From CAITNM01 sp021298215 (GTDB lineage: Bacteria > Pseudomonadota > Alphaproteobacteria > Paracaedibacterales > CAITNM01): a stretch of 64,000 bases of DNA. The position numbers and the translations under genes are program-made. Of this stretch, positions 1 through 9,176 are shown piece by piece. The notes under the pieces were generated by a model. It was given only the letters and a program-made list of their open reading frames with translations, had not been told where the DNA came from and made no database searches. Positions within the stretch are counted from its first letter, which is position 1; each line of letters opens with the position of its first letter. The DNA is taken from the NCBI GenBank assembly GCA_046309815.1, contig JBKCOJ010000005.1:283872-347871 (forward strand). Direction: 5' to 3'.

Positions 1-540
1 TTTCATTTTACCATTGTTAAACTCAGTTCTTGCATCCAAATGTGAATAGCTTAAACCTAAACCAGCGCAGAACATGTTGTTAAATTTATAGTCTGCTCCA
101 ACCATTGTTAGATAGGATTGACCATTCCAAGCTTGTCCTGTAACTGAGTTATCAATGGCGCCATAGCTTACGCGTAACCAAGTAGAAGCTTTGTGAGCAG
201 ATCCTGATGAACCAGCAATTTTTGTTCCTGTATCAGCACCCAAAGCCCCCGCATTTGATCCACTGCCATTCATTGCTTCAGCAGCTTCTGCTGTTACGGC
301 GCTAACTAAACCAAGAATCTTGGTTACCTTAACAGCCATAACTGTTGGTTCAGTAACAACGGCACCAGGGGTTGTTGCAACGGAACTATAAGCATAATAA
401 CCTGCAGCTTTAGTTACGCCAGTAGGTGCAACAGGAGCGCTAGTTGGAGTACCACCACTTGGAGGGGCGAACAAATAGCCACTTCCAGTCACTGCAGCAA
501 CAAACGCAAGCGTTCTTGCCGTCTTAAATTGTTTAAACAT
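1..540 (-). CDS. Autotransporter-like outer membrane beta-barrel protein (5' part only)
   Basis: This reading frame starts at an ATG (complement of 538-540) and stays open to the window edge, giving the first 180 residues. The N-terminus is a plausible Sec signal (basic residues, then a hydrophobic Ala/Val stretch). A Pro/Thr/Gly/Ala-rich linker follows at about residues 25-60. From about residue 120 the sequence has the alternating pattern and Trp/Tyr/Gly content of outer-membrane strands, including a GADYKF...GLGLSYS pattern that resembles the autotransporter beta-domain. The family assignment rests on that pattern alone. The C-terminal barrel and any passenger domain lie outside the window. 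It is divergent from the gene at 704. Confidence 0.6.
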   Translation of the reverse strand, partial: MFKQFKTARTLAFVAAVTGSGYLFAPPSGGTPTSAPVAPTGVTKAAGYYAYSSVATTPGAVVTEPTVMAVKVTKILGLVSAVTAEAAEAMNGSGSNAGALGADTGTKIAGSSGSAHKASTWLRVSYGAIDNSVTGQAWNGQSYLTMVGADYKFNNMFCAGLGLSYSHLDARTEFNNGKMK

Positions 541-703
541 AGATATCCTCTTAAAAATATTTCATTACAATATAAAACATAAAGAGATTATCTAAAATTT
601 TTTAGTTTTTTTGATTAATTTTTTTATATAATTCCTTTAATGTATCTCTGAAGCAACAAGCATTTAACGAAGCGTTAATTTTTCTGACAATCTGTGGATA
701 AGC

Positions 704-2641
704 ATGGCATTCCTACAACGAAACTTTTTCATTCTTTTAATTTTTTTTTCTTTTGTGCCTATTATTTGGCCAACGGGAATTTTTCAAGAATCCGATTGGG
801 CAATTTTTGGTCTTTGGTTTATCGCTGGCTTTTATGCTCTCATTTTTCCAAGGGAGGTAAAAATATCCCCCCTAGCTCTAGGATTTCTTTTTCTAGCAGC
901 TTTTAGCTTGTTTGGGGTTTTGCAAAATAATCTAACTTCAATTGGCGGCATTAACGAAATACGAGAAGGAACAGCCACATCTTTGGCTTTAGCCATATTA
1001 ATTGTAGTAGGGCGACAAGCTAACATGCAAAGCCTTCCATTGTGGATAGCACCAATATTGTATGGGCTTATAACGGTAGCAGGCTGTCATGGTTTACTTC
1101 ATTTAAAGACGTACATTTTTCTTGATATCTCTGCCTTTCCAATGTTAGCAAGCATTCCGCTTTATGTGAAATTTCGCCAATCTCTACTTCGGTTTCAATA
1201 TCTATGGGATAGCACATATGTTATCGCGTTTTTATTTTTATTAAAGTATTGCGATAATGTGGCAGCTATTATTGCCAGCTTATGCGCTTTTATTTTTGTT
1301 TTTCTATTACCTTTTGCAAAAAGGTGTATGAAATTTTTGCCTAAGCAAGATGGTCTCTACGTTATTTTCGGTTTATGGCTGATTGCTATGATGGTTCTTG
1401 TCTCATGGAATTTCTTTTCTCATCTGATACCTCAACTACAAAGTCGCACATTGCTTGGAATCGTTTCCGTGTTTCAATATTTTGATCATTTTAATTGGTC
1501 AAAGCTTTTTCATGCTCTTTTTGGGTATGGGTGGGGGAGCTATCAGGAATTTCCAGTTCTTAATCTCTTCAGACTAGAAGATTTTTCAATGTACGTGGAT
1601 GGAAAGTTTAATCCAAATTGGGAATTTCTAGAGCGCAACCTCTTGCATACCCATAATTTAATCTTGGAATCATTTGTTTCGTCGGGCTTATTAGGTACAG
1701 GTCTCTTATTGGCGGTCATCTATAAATGGGTAAATAATATTGATATCAAAGATTGGTCAGGTCGTTTCTTTGTTGTCAGTTATTTAATTTTACTCAGTGC
1801 ATGGTTTCAAACACCTCCGGTTTTAATTTTTTCATTATTTGCCATGGTATGCATTCAAGAAAAAGATTCTTATCAACTAAAATTACCTCGCTTTGTTTGG
1901 GTTTCTTGCGGAATATTTTTAATGGTATTTTCTTGTGTAGAATTTTGGTCTTCCATTTCCCTTAATAAGCATAAATTTAAAACCATTCAAACATTTGAGG
2001 AAGATGTTTCAGCATTTGTTAACGATCCGGCTCATTCTTATGATAAATGGAGCACGTATAAAGGATCTAATTGGACCATTGGTTGGTTTACACAGGGATT
2101 AAATACTATCACTAAAGCTGATACCAAATATCTGCTGGATGTTGAAAAAGCCATTGTACAGATTACAAAAGATTATCTTGATTCTTGCCAAAAGCGTAAT
2201 GTTGTTAGTTCAGTCCACGTTATTAACATGTGCAATACATTTGCTAGTTTGCAACAAGTAAGAATTTCGAAAGACTCAGAATTTTTTGTGAATTTTAAAA
2301 AGGCCGTTTTAGAGCATATAAAAAGATTTCCTGAACGTTCAGATATGGCAATTGGTTTTTTAAACATATGTTTTGATAAATTAGAGGATATCAGAGAAGT
2401 GAGTGAAATTGCCGATGCTATTTTAGTAGCATTTCCAAATCATTCGGTTGGTCTTTGGTTCGAAGGGCTTTCTGATTTAAGCTTAGGTAACAACAAAGCG
2501 CAGGCTGTTGAAAAGATGCGGCAGGCAGTGAATCTTGGACTTAATCGGTATATGCCGGTTCCAACAGAGCTTCTACAAGAGTTGGGAGTGCAACAGCAAG
2601 CAAATACCATCAATAAAAAAGTTAAACATGCGATTAAATAA
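704..2641 (+). CDS. Wzy/O-antigen ligase-like polytopic membrane protein with C-terminal helical repeat domain
   Basis: The 645-residue protein has about ten or more hydrophobic segments over roughly residues 1-410, then a soluble helical C-terminal part resembling TPR repeats. A large loop around residues 270-330 carries a GYGWG motif and an HTHNLILE motif followed by GLLG. This is the usual pattern of the Wzy_C family (O-antigen polymerases, O-antigen ligases and PglL-type protein O-oligosaccharyltransferases). Such enzymes act in the inner membrane on undecaprenyl-linked glycans. Which of these three activities it has cannot be told from sequence. It is clearly paralogous to the minus-strand gene at 42270-44141: the GWG loop, the Trp-rich stretch after it and the C-terminal repeat region match. 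It converges with the ABC transporter operon, leaving 5 bases between. Confidence 0.7.
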   Translation: MAFLQRNFFILLIFFSFVPIIWPTGIFQESDWAIFGLWFIAGFYALIFPREVKISPLALGFLFLAAFSLFGVLQNNLTSIGGINEIREGTATSLALAILIVVGRQANMQSLPLWIAPILYGLITVAGCHGLLHLKTYIFLDISAFPMLASIPLYVKFRQSLLRFQYLWDSTYVIAFLFLLKYCDNVAAIIASLCAFIFVFLLPFAKRCMKFLPKQDGLYVIFGLWLIAMMVLVSWNFFSHLIPQLQSRTLLGIVSVFQYFDHFNWSKLFHALFGYGWGSYQEFPVLNLFRLEDFSMYVDGKFNPNWEFLERNLLHTHNLILESFVSSGLLGTGLLLAVIYKWVNNIDIKDWSGRFFVVSYLILLSAWFQTPPVLIFSLFAMVCIQEKDSYQLKLPRFVWVSCGIFLMVFSCVEFWSSISLNKHKFKTIQTFEEDVSAFVNDPAHSYDKWSTYKGSNWTIGWFTQGLNTITKADTKYLLDVEKAIVQITKDYLDSCQKRNVVSSVHVINMCNTFASLQQVRISKDSEFFVNFKKAVLEHIKRFPERSDMAIGFLNICFDKLEDIREVSEIADAILVAFPNHSVGLWFEGLSDLSLGNNKAQAVEKMRQAVNLGLNRYMPVPTELLQELGVQQQANTINKKVKHAIK

Positions 2642-2646
2642 TTAAG

Positions 2647-3432
2647 TTACGTGTTTAAAAGTAAGCGATCGCTATCGATTGAGCTACCAAACTGATGCAT
2701 AAGATCTTGAGGTGTAAGCTTATTGCGTTCCTTTCCTGAAACATCATAAATAAGTTTACTTTCATGGAGCATAATCGTGCGCGTCCCATATTGTAATGCA
2801 TGGGACAAACTATGCGTTACCATCAGTGCTGTTAGGCCTTTTTCTTTTACAATTTGCTGAGTAACATCCATGACAAAACGGCTTGTTTTCGGATCTAAGG
2901 CAGCTGTATGTTCGTCCAAAAGCAAAATTTTTAATGGACTTAACGTCGCCATAAGTAAACTAACGGCTTGGCGTTGCCCTCCTGATAGCATAGCCATGGA
3001 TGTGTCTAAGCGGTTTTCTAATCCTAAATTTAAAGATTTTAATGCACTTTGAAACTCAGAGCGTGTGGTGCCAGAAAGAGCATTTTTTAATGATCTAGCT
3101 CTTCCTCTGTGGGAGGCTAAAGCTAAATTTTCACCAATGGTTAATTGAGAGCATGTGCCTGCAACAGGATCTTGAAATACTCTTGCAACATGTTTAGCCC
3201 TGACATTTGCTCCAAGCTGAGTAACGTCTTCTTCGTCAATCCATATATGCCCCGCACTCGGCATAATTTCTCCGGCGATTGCATTAAGCAACGTCGATTT
3301 ACCAGCGCCATTACTCCCAATAACGGTAACAAACTCTCCTTCTTGAATGTTGAGAGAAACATCTTTAAGGGCAGTTCTAAATGCTGCTGTTCCTGCTCCA
3401 AAATGTACAGAAAGGTTTTTTATGCTAATCAT
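2647..3432 (-). CDS. ABC transporter ATP-binding protein, TrpZ-like
   Basis: This 261-residue nucleotide-binding subunit has Walker A GSNGAGKS at residues 39-46, the LSGGQ signature at 149-153 and Walker B LLLDEH at 170-175. It is the last gene of a three-gene operon (substrate-binding protein at 4316, permease at 3429) in which each gene overlaps the next by 4 bases. The set matches the COG2984/COG4120/COG1101 importers, described in some Gram-positives as TrpXYZ for aromatic amino acids. In this organism the substrate is an inference. The subunit powers import from the inner face of the cytoplasmic membrane. Confidence 0.85.
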   Translation of the reverse strand: MISIKNLSVHFGAGTAAFRTALKDVSLNIQEGEFVTVIGSNGAGKSTLLNAIAGEIMPSAGHIWIDEEDVTQLGANVRAKHVARVFQDPVAGTCSQLTIGENLALASHRGRARSLKNALSGTTRSEFQSALKSLNLGLENRLDTSMAMLSGGQRQAVSLLMATLSPLKILLLDEHTAALDPKTSRFVMDVTQQIVKEKGLTALMVTHSLSHALQYGTRTIMLHESKLIYDVSGKERNKLTPQDLMHQFGSSIDSDRLLLNT

Positions 3433-4319
3433 ACTTTGCTACCAAACTGCTTTTTTAAGTCTGGTAAAAGCATAGCTACTCCAACAAGAACTGCGGTTAC
3501 TAGATTTAGATCGGCAGCCTGTAAAAACGATCCGCCAATATTTAAAGCGGCGGCGATAACAAACCTGTACAATATCGCACCAGCAATACAGGCAATAATA
3601 GTTCGGCTGATTTTATTTGTTGGCAAAATTGCTTCCCCAATAATAACAGCGGCAAGACCAACGATAATTGTGCCAACGCCCATGCTCACATCTGCATAAC
3701 CACTAACTTTAGCAAATATAGCTCCGCCTAAGGCAACAAAGCTGTTGGCAAGGCACAATCCTAGACTCACCATAATTTTATCATTAATGCCCTGTGCTCT
3801 TGCCATGCGCGCATTGTTTCCTGTTGCTCGTAAGGCCAGTCCAATGTTTGTTTTTAAAAAACAGTTCAATATGTAAGTTAATATTCCAACCAAAATCAGC
3901 ATCGGAAGAACTCTCCAGAAAGGTCCAAAGGGCGCCTTAAAAGACACGAAAAACTCTTCAAAGATAGTTTTCTCTCCAAGCAATGGAATGTTAGGGCGCC
4001 CCATAATTCGAAGATTAACTGAATAAAGAGCAGTCATAACTAAAATACCTGATAACAAGTTCATAAATTTCAGGTGTGTCGAGAGCCATGCTGTAATTAA
4101 TCCTGCTAGGCCACCTAAAATCATAGCTACAATAGTTGCTATCAAAGGATGTACACCGGCAACAATTAAAGCCGCGCAAGTAGCAGCGCCTAGAGGAAAA
4201 GAACCATCTACACTTAAATCAGGAAAATCAAGCACGCGTAACGATAGATAAACGCCTATAGCAACGAATCCATAAATAAGCCCAAGCTCTAAGGTTCCTA
4301 CTAATTGAATCATGTTCAT
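3429..4319 (-). CDS. ABC transporter permease, TrpY-like
   Basis: The 296-residue protein has eight or nine hydrophobic segments and resembles the branched-chain-amino-acid-type permease fold. The N-terminal part contains a DLSVDGSFPLGAA stretch typical of COG4120 permeases. It overlaps the start of the ATPase gene (ATGA type) and the end of the substrate-binding gene by 4 bases each, so the three subunits are likely translationally coupled. It would form the membrane channel of the importer, probably as a homodimer because only one permease gene is present. Confidence 0.83.
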   Translation of the reverse strand: MNMIQLVGTLELGLIYGFVAIGVYLSLRVLDFPDLSVDGSFPLGAATCAALIVAGVHPLIATIVAMILGGLAGLITAWLSTHLKFMNLLSGILVMTALYSVNLRIMGRPNIPLLGEKTIFEEFFVSFKAPFGPFWRVLPMLILVGILTYILNCFLKTNIGLALRATGNNARMARAQGINDKIMVSLGLCLANSFVALGGAIFAKVSGYADVSMGVGTIIVGLAAVIIGEAILPTNKISRTIIACIAGAILYRFVIAAALNIGGSFLQAADLNLVTAVLVGVAMLLPDLKKQFGSKV

Positions 4320-5233
4320 AAGTCTGAACCGCTCATTGTTACAGCCTCGTCTAAGAAATCTTCAGATTCTAATTGTATCCCAAGGTGGCGAATTGTATCC
4401 ATATTTAAATGCAACTGGGGATAAACTTCCTCAAAAGCATCTTTTTTTACAGAACCTAGTAAAAAGTTACTGCATATTTCTGCAATATCGTGTGCGACTT
4501 CTTGCATGTCAAAATCATAACCACCAAGTGCTCCTGCTCGAATTAATCCTGCATGATTAGTGAAAACAGGAACTTTCTTCATTTTAAAATGCTCTAAAAT
4601 AAGTTCAAAATCTGAAAAAATAAGAGGGCTTGGCAACAAAATCACAGCATTAATATTTGATGAAACAGTTTTTAAAATGGTTGCAATATTTTGTTTTGCT
4701 GACAAAGCAAATGGTTGAAAGTGAATCTTTTTAATTTTTGCGATTTCTTCATATTGTGCAATTAAGTTCTTGGAGAATAAATCTTGATCATCATAGATAA
4801 TCAAACAATGTATAGGTGTTTTTACAACATTGCCAATAAATTCTAATAATTGCTGAATGTTATTCTCTTTGATCAATCCAATGGTTTTAGAGTCTTCATC
4901 ATCAACTGGGTTTTGCAAGTTAATTCCAATTTTTAGAGACTCATCATTACTATTTTTAATCTGTTCGTCTAACTTATCTTGTTCCAAAAATATCTTTAAT
5001 GGAGCATTTTTACACCCTGTAGCTGAATCATTTATAATTTGATGTTTCTTGATATCTTGCAACTGCAATGCTTGGGAGATCAATTGCATATCGTTCTTGG
5101 CGCCTGGGACGTTAGATTTATAAATGCAGATTTTTCTTTGGTCTGAATTTAGCATGAATATTTTTTTATAGAGACTGATACCGCCTACCAAGATCACTAT
5201 AGCGCTGATAATAAAAAATATGCGTTTATTCAT
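4316..5233 (-). CDS. ABC transporter substrate-binding protein, TrpX-like
   Basis: This 305-residue protein has an N-terminal hydrophobic segment (about residues 5-22) without an obvious lipobox, so it is either a membrane-anchored or a secreted periplasmic binding protein. The body resembles the two-lobed COG2984 family (ABC transporter substrate-binding, TrpX type). It is the first gene of the importer operon. A 182-base divergent intergenic region separates it from comM, and the promoter must lie there, but I could not pick out a convincing one. The natural ligand is unknown; tryptophan/tyrosine is known for some relatives only. Confidence 0.75.
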   Translation of the reverse strand: MNKRIFFIISAIVILVGGISLYKKIFMLNSDQRKICIYKSNVPGAKNDMQLISQALQLQDIKKHQIINDSATGCKNAPLKIFLEQDKLDEQIKNSNDESLKIGINLQNPVDDEDSKTIGLIKENNIQQLLEFIGNVVKTPIHCLIIYDDQDLFSKNLIAQYEEIAKIKKIHFQPFALSAKQNIATILKTVSSNINAVILLPSPLIFSDFELILEHFKMKKVPVFTNHAGLIRAGALGGYDFDMQEVAHDIAEICSNFLLGSVKKDAFEEVYPQLHLNMDTIRHLGIQLESEDFLDEAVTMSGSDL

Positions 5234-5415
5234 ATAGCTTTGCCTTTTACACGCGAGAACTATAACGTGTTTTTAATAAAAAAACTATGGGGGCAGGAAT
5301 TTTATTCTATTAGCCCTGAATTTATACCAAATAAGTGCAACTATAACATTTTGTAGCTTTTGAAAGTTTGTTTTTTCGTACTTCCTAGTAGCATGGTATG
5401 TTACGTAAATAATTC

Positions 5416-6921
5416 ATGAAGTTTGCAACTAGTTATACGGTTGCGTTCCTTGGCGTGCAGCCCAAGTTGATAGAAGTTCAAGTACAGTTTGCTCCTGGAC
5501 TTCCAGCTTTTACGATTGTTGGATTGGCTGATAAGGCGGTTGCTGAGTCAAGAGAGAGAATCCGAGCATGCCTGCATGGATTAGGTATGGATATACCTGC
5601 GGTTAAACTAACGGTTAACCTAACGCCAGCAGATTTACAGAAAGAAGGCAGCCATTATGATTTGCCAATTGCTTTGGCAATTCTAGCGGTGATGAATATC
5701 ATTCCTAAAGACGAGGTAAAAGATTATATATCTTTAGGAGAAATTACTTTAGATAATCGTATCTTGCGTGTTCCTGGAGTTTTGCCCGCTGCACTTTTAG
5801 CTGGCGAATGCTATAAGGGAATTATTTGTCCAAAGGATTGCGGAGCAGAAGCTTCTTGGGCAGGAGAAGTAAGGGTCCTAGCACCAAGAAGTGTTTTAGA
5901 GCTTATAAAGCACTTCAAGAATGAAATTATTTTATCTCAGCCTGAGCCTAAACTAGAAAAAGAAGACATAAACATCCTGGATATGCAAGAAGTAAAGGCT
6001 CAACGCTATGCTAAGCGTGGATTGGAAATAGCGGCGGCTGGAGGTCATAATGTTTTAATGATAGGGCCGCCAGGCGCAGGAAAATCAATGCTTGCAGCGC
6101 GCATGCCAGGAATTTTACCGAAGCTTACACCAAAGGAAGCGCTAGAAGTAACGGTGGTGCATAGTTTGTCTGGTATCACTCCCAGCGATGGATTAGTAAA
6201 AACTCGTCCTTTTAGAGCACCTCACCATAGCGCATCACTACCAGCATTGGTGGGAGGGGGCCAAAAAAGCAAGCCAGGAGAAATTTCTTTAGCCCATAAT
6301 GGCGTACTTTTTCTGGATGAATTTCCAGAATTTTCACGAGCGTGTTTGGAAAGCCTACGTCAGCCTCTTGAAACAGGATCAGTAACCATTGCTAGGGTTC
6401 AACACCATTATACATATCCAGCGAGGTTTCAATGTATTGCTGCTATGAATCCTTGTAGATGTGGATATTTTGGTGACGCAAATCGGCAGTGCAATAAAAT
6501 TCCTCGTTGCGCAGAAGAATATCAACAAAAAATATCAGGCCCTATAATTGATCGCTTTGATTTAATTATTCCAGTCCAAGCTTTAAAACCAGAGGAGCTA
6601 CAAACAAAAAACACGGAAGAATCTAGTCATAATATTTTGCAACGAGTAGAAAAGGCTCGAGCAAAACAATATGAACGTTATGGCTCACATGTCGTCAATG
6701 CTTATATAGATAATAGAACTCTTGATAAGACAGTGAGTTTGGAGACATCAGCAGAAACAATTTTTCGACAAGCAATTGAACGCTATAACTTATCAGCTCG
6801 AGGCTACCATCGCCTCTTACGTGTCGCACGTACCATTGCTGATTTGGATGACAGCCATCCTATAACAAGTCAGCATGTACTAGAGGCGCTGAATTATAGG
6901 CTGAATGCTTTTAAGAGATAA
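5416..6921 (+). CDS. comM: ComM/YifB-family Mg-chelatase-like AAA+ ATPase
   Basis: The 501-residue protein has the family layout: an N-terminal ChlI-type Lon-like domain (about 1-180), a AAA+ domain with Walker A GPPGAGKS at 217-224 and Walker B VLFLDE at 297-302, a Cys-rich NPCRCG stretch near 345-350, and a C-terminal Mg-chelatase domain. Family members studied in naturally competent bacteria are hexameric helicases that extend branch migration of incoming DNA during transformation. It is also conserved in species not known to take up DNA, so its presence alone does not prove competence. Its end overlaps the convergent gene at 6911 by 11 bases. Confidence 0.93.
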   Translation: MKFATSYTVAFLGVQPKLIEVQVQFAPGLPAFTIVGLADKAVAESRERIRACLHGLGMDIPAVKLTVNLTPADLQKEGSHYDLPIALAILAVMNIIPKDEVKDYISLGEITLDNRILRVPGVLPAALLAGECYKGIICPKDCGAEASWAGEVRVLAPRSVLELIKHFKNEIILSQPEPKLEKEDINILDMQEVKAQRYAKRGLEIAAAGGHNVLMIGPPGAGKSMLAARMPGILPKLTPKEALEVTVVHSLSGITPSDGLVKTRPFRAPHHSASLPALVGGGQKSKPGEISLAHNGVLFLDEFPEFSRACLESLRQPLETGSVTIARVQHHYTYPARFQCIAAMNPCRCGYFGDANRQCNKIPRCAEEYQQKISGPIIDRFDLIIPVQALKPEELQTKNTEESSHNILQRVEKARAKQYERYGSHVVNAYIDNRTLDKTVSLETSAETIFRQAIERYNLSARGYHRLLRVARTIADLDDSHPITSQHVLEALNYRLNAFKR

Positions 6922-7609
6922 TTTGTGTTGTCCTTAAGTTAATGCATTTAATAATTTTAGTGATGTTTCCGTTGTATCCTAATTCCACGAGGCCAATGCT
7001 AGAAGCATTACCACTCATTTCAACCTCACTGTTCTCAATTGCAAATTGCTTTGCAGCTTCTTGCAGCGTAGTATCTGCAGGATACCTATAAAACAATGTC
7101 ATGTGTGGAGTATAAAGTTCTAACACGCCACTTACGCCATAAGTGTTAACCTGTGCTTGTTTGTCAGGGAGTAACGTTTCATAAATATCGCTTGCTCTTT
7201 GCAATGGCCATTTTTTATATGGTCTCGCAATTTTTACAATTTTCCTGTGTAATTCATGTAGTAGTTCGGTATTCTCCATACCCCAATCAATCCAGCGATC
7301 TGCAGTACAGTAAACATCTTTGAATTTGAGATTAAAAGGCTCAAGAGGCAGAGCTTTTACTTGTCCAATGATGTGATTAAGGTCGCTTCTGCTGCAAGCT
7401 AAATGATACAAACTTACGTGCCAAAAATTAGTAGGATCCTCCGAGCCGCTTAATTTTTGCAATTCTGTATTCATTTTCGCAGCTTTCACAGCTACTTCAG
7501 CAGATGGAAAAATAACAATTCCGTATTCTTTTATTTGATCTTCTTCCGTGCAAGATAGCGAACAATTAAAAGCTAAAATTAATCCGCATAAAATATTGCG
7601 TAAAGACAT
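6911..7609 (-). CDS. Exported 2H phosphoesterase / 2'-5' RNA ligase-like protein
   Basis: This 232-residue protein carries two H-x-S/T motifs, HVS at residues 64-66 and HMT at 169-171, each set in a hydrophobic strand. That pair defines the 2H phosphoesterase superfamily, which acts on cyclic or 2'-5' phosphodiester bonds in RNA or nucleotides. The first 20 residues form a signal peptide; an LSC at 18-20 could make it a lipoprotein, though the residue at -3 is atypical. Most bacterial relatives (ThpR) are cytoplasmic, so export is unusual. The physiological substrate is unknown. The gene converges on comM. Confidence 0.65.
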   Translation of the reverse strand: MSLRNILCGLILAFNCSLSCTEEDQIKEYGIVIFPSAEVAVKAAKMNTELQKLSGSEDPTNFWHVSLYHLACSRSDLNHIIGQVKALPLEPFNLKFKDVYCTADRWIDWGMENTELLHELHRKIVKIARPYKKWPLQRASDIYETLLPDKQAQVNTYGVSGVLELYTPHMTLFYRYPADTTLQEAAKQFAIENSEVEMSGNASSIGLVELGYNGNITKIIKCINLRTTQIIS

Positions 7610-7761
7610 TTAATAACATTCAAGATTTATAATTATCCAATCAATTAAAATGAAATTTTTATTTGAGTCAACCTATGAATAAATTAAGAAGAGGCCTCTT
7701 TCTCATTTATCCAAAGATAGACTTTTTGGCAAAATCCGGTTAAAAAGTCAGAATAAGTTAT

Positions 7762-9174
7762 ATGTTAATTGGTCGCGTGAGTTTATTAAATTCTATACGA
7801 ATATCAGGTAAAGAAGTTTTACCTCTTGTTGAGGGCGGAAAAGGTATCTCTGTCTCTAACGGAGAAAGCTCAGGAGCATGGGCAGCAGCTGGCGGAGTTG
7901 GCACATTTTCCGCTGTTAATGCCGATGCACATGATGCAGATGGCAACCTTATTCCAGTTGTTTATCATGGAAAAACGCGCAGAGAACGCCATGATGAACT
8001 CATCGCTTATGCAATAAAAGGTGGTATAACGCAAGCTCGCCTTGCGCATGAACGCAGCAATGGCCAAGGTCGCATCCACATGAATGTGCTCTGGGAAATG
8101 GGCGCAGTAGAACCAATTTTACACGGTGTTTTGTCGCAAACAAAAGGTTTAGTGCACGGTGTAACCTGCGGTGCTGGCATGCCATATAAACTGGCTGAAA
8201 TCTGTGCAAGCTATGGCGTGTATTATTATCCAATCGTTTCTTCAGCGCGAGCATTTCATATTTTGTGGAAGCGAGCTTATAGCCGTTTCGCGGATTCTTT
8301 GGGTGGTGTTGTTTACGAAGATCCATGGTTAGCTGGTGGACATAACGGTCTTTCCAATAGTGAAGATCCATTAATTCCAGAAGATCCAATGCCCAGAGTT
8401 ATTGCTCTTCGAAAAGCTATGCGTGAATGCGGACTTGCAGAGACTCCTATTTTTATGGCTGGAGGCGTTTGGTGGTTATCTGAATGGGCTAATTGGCTTG
8501 ATAATCCAGAGATCGGCCCTGTCGCATTTCAATTTGGTACACGTCCACTTTTAACACAGGAAAGCCCTATTTCTGCAAGCTGGAAGAAAAAGCTTTTAAC
8601 GCTTAAAAAAGGCGATATTAGGCTTAATCGTTTTAGTCCGACAGGATTCTATTCCTCGGGAGTACGCAATGACTTTATGCAAAACTTAGAAGATAGATCA
8701 GCTCGTCAGGTTGCCTATTCTGTTGATCCAGTAGGTGAGCATACTCAAGCATTTCCAGTAGGTGCAAGAGGGCGTGTTGTCTATCTTGCTCCACATGATA
8801 AAGAATCTGCTGATATATGGGTAAAGCAAGGATTTGATACGCCAATGCGCACTCCTGATAGCACATTGATTTTTGTAACTGAAGCAGAATCAAATCAGAT
8901 TCTAACAGATCAAATTAATTGTATGGGTTGTTTGTCGGCATGTAAGTTTAGTAATTGGGCGCAAAACGAGACATGGTCTACGGGTAAAAAAGCTGATCCA
9001 AGATCGTTTTGTATTCAAAAAACACTTCAAGAAATCAGCCATAGTGAAGACGTTGATCATCAATTAATGTTTGCTGGTCATCAAGCATATCGATTTGCTC
9101 AAGATCCTTTCTATGCCAATGGTTTTATTCCAACAGTTAAACAGTTAGTTGATCAATTACAAACGGGTTATTGA
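7762..9174 (+). CDS. Nitronate monooxygenase / NAD(P)H-dependent flavin oxidoreductase-like protein
   Basis: The 470-residue protein resembles the 2-nitropropane dioxygenase-like FMN TIM-barrel family: a GGVGTFSAVNA stretch near residues 50-60, a TCGAGMP stretch near 135, an AGGHNG motif near 195 and an FMAGGVW strand near 235. These are the usual flavin-contact regions. It is longer than typical nitronate monooxygenases (about 320-360), with an extra C-terminal part holding a C-x2-C-x3-C cluster at Cys387, Cys390 and Cys394. The cluster might bind metal, but this is untested. The reaction in this organism is unknown. The stop codon is two bases before the likely rnhA start. Confidence 0.75.
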   Translation: MLIGRVSLLNSIRISGKEVLPLVEGGKGISVSNGESSGAWAAAGGVGTFSAVNADAHDADGNLIPVVYHGKTRRERHDELIAYAIKGGITQARLAHERSNGQGRIHMNVLWEMGAVEPILHGVLSQTKGLVHGVTCGAGMPYKLAEICASYGVYYYPIVSSARAFHILWKRAYSRFADSLGGVVYEDPWLAGGHNGLSNSEDPLIPEDPMPRVIALRKAMRECGLAETPIFMAGGVWWLSEWANWLDNPEIGPVAFQFGTRPLLTQESPISASWKKKLLTLKKGDIRLNRFSPTGFYSSGVRNDFMQNLEDRSARQVAYSVDPVGEHTQAFPVGARGRVVYLAPHDKESADIWVKQGFDTPMRTPDSTLIFVTEAESNQILTDQINCMGCLSACKFSNWAQNETWSTGKKADPRSFCIQKTLQEISHSEDVDHQLMFAGHQAYRFAQDPFYANGFIPTVKQLVDQLQTGY

Positions 9175-9176
9175 TC

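Noticed and set aside
832..1026. Minus-strand open frame inside the first Wzy-like gene
   Set aside because: It is antisense to a clear membrane protein, lacks a family pattern and has no ribosome site; it is a shadow frame.
4316..5415. Riboswitch or T-box before the TrpX-like operon
   Set aside because: The 182-base divergent gap has no convincing stem or T-box sequence and no terminator hairpin.
7610..7761. 22-codon frame starting ATGAATAAATTA in the gap before the nitronate monooxygenase-like gene
   Set aside because: Very short, without a ribosome site and with no recognisable product; chance open frame is more likely.
8000..8389. 129-codon minus-strand frame inside the nitronate monooxygenase-like gene
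   Set aside because: Antisense to strongly conserved coding sequence; its residue content (many His, Leu, Arg) is typical of a shadow frame.
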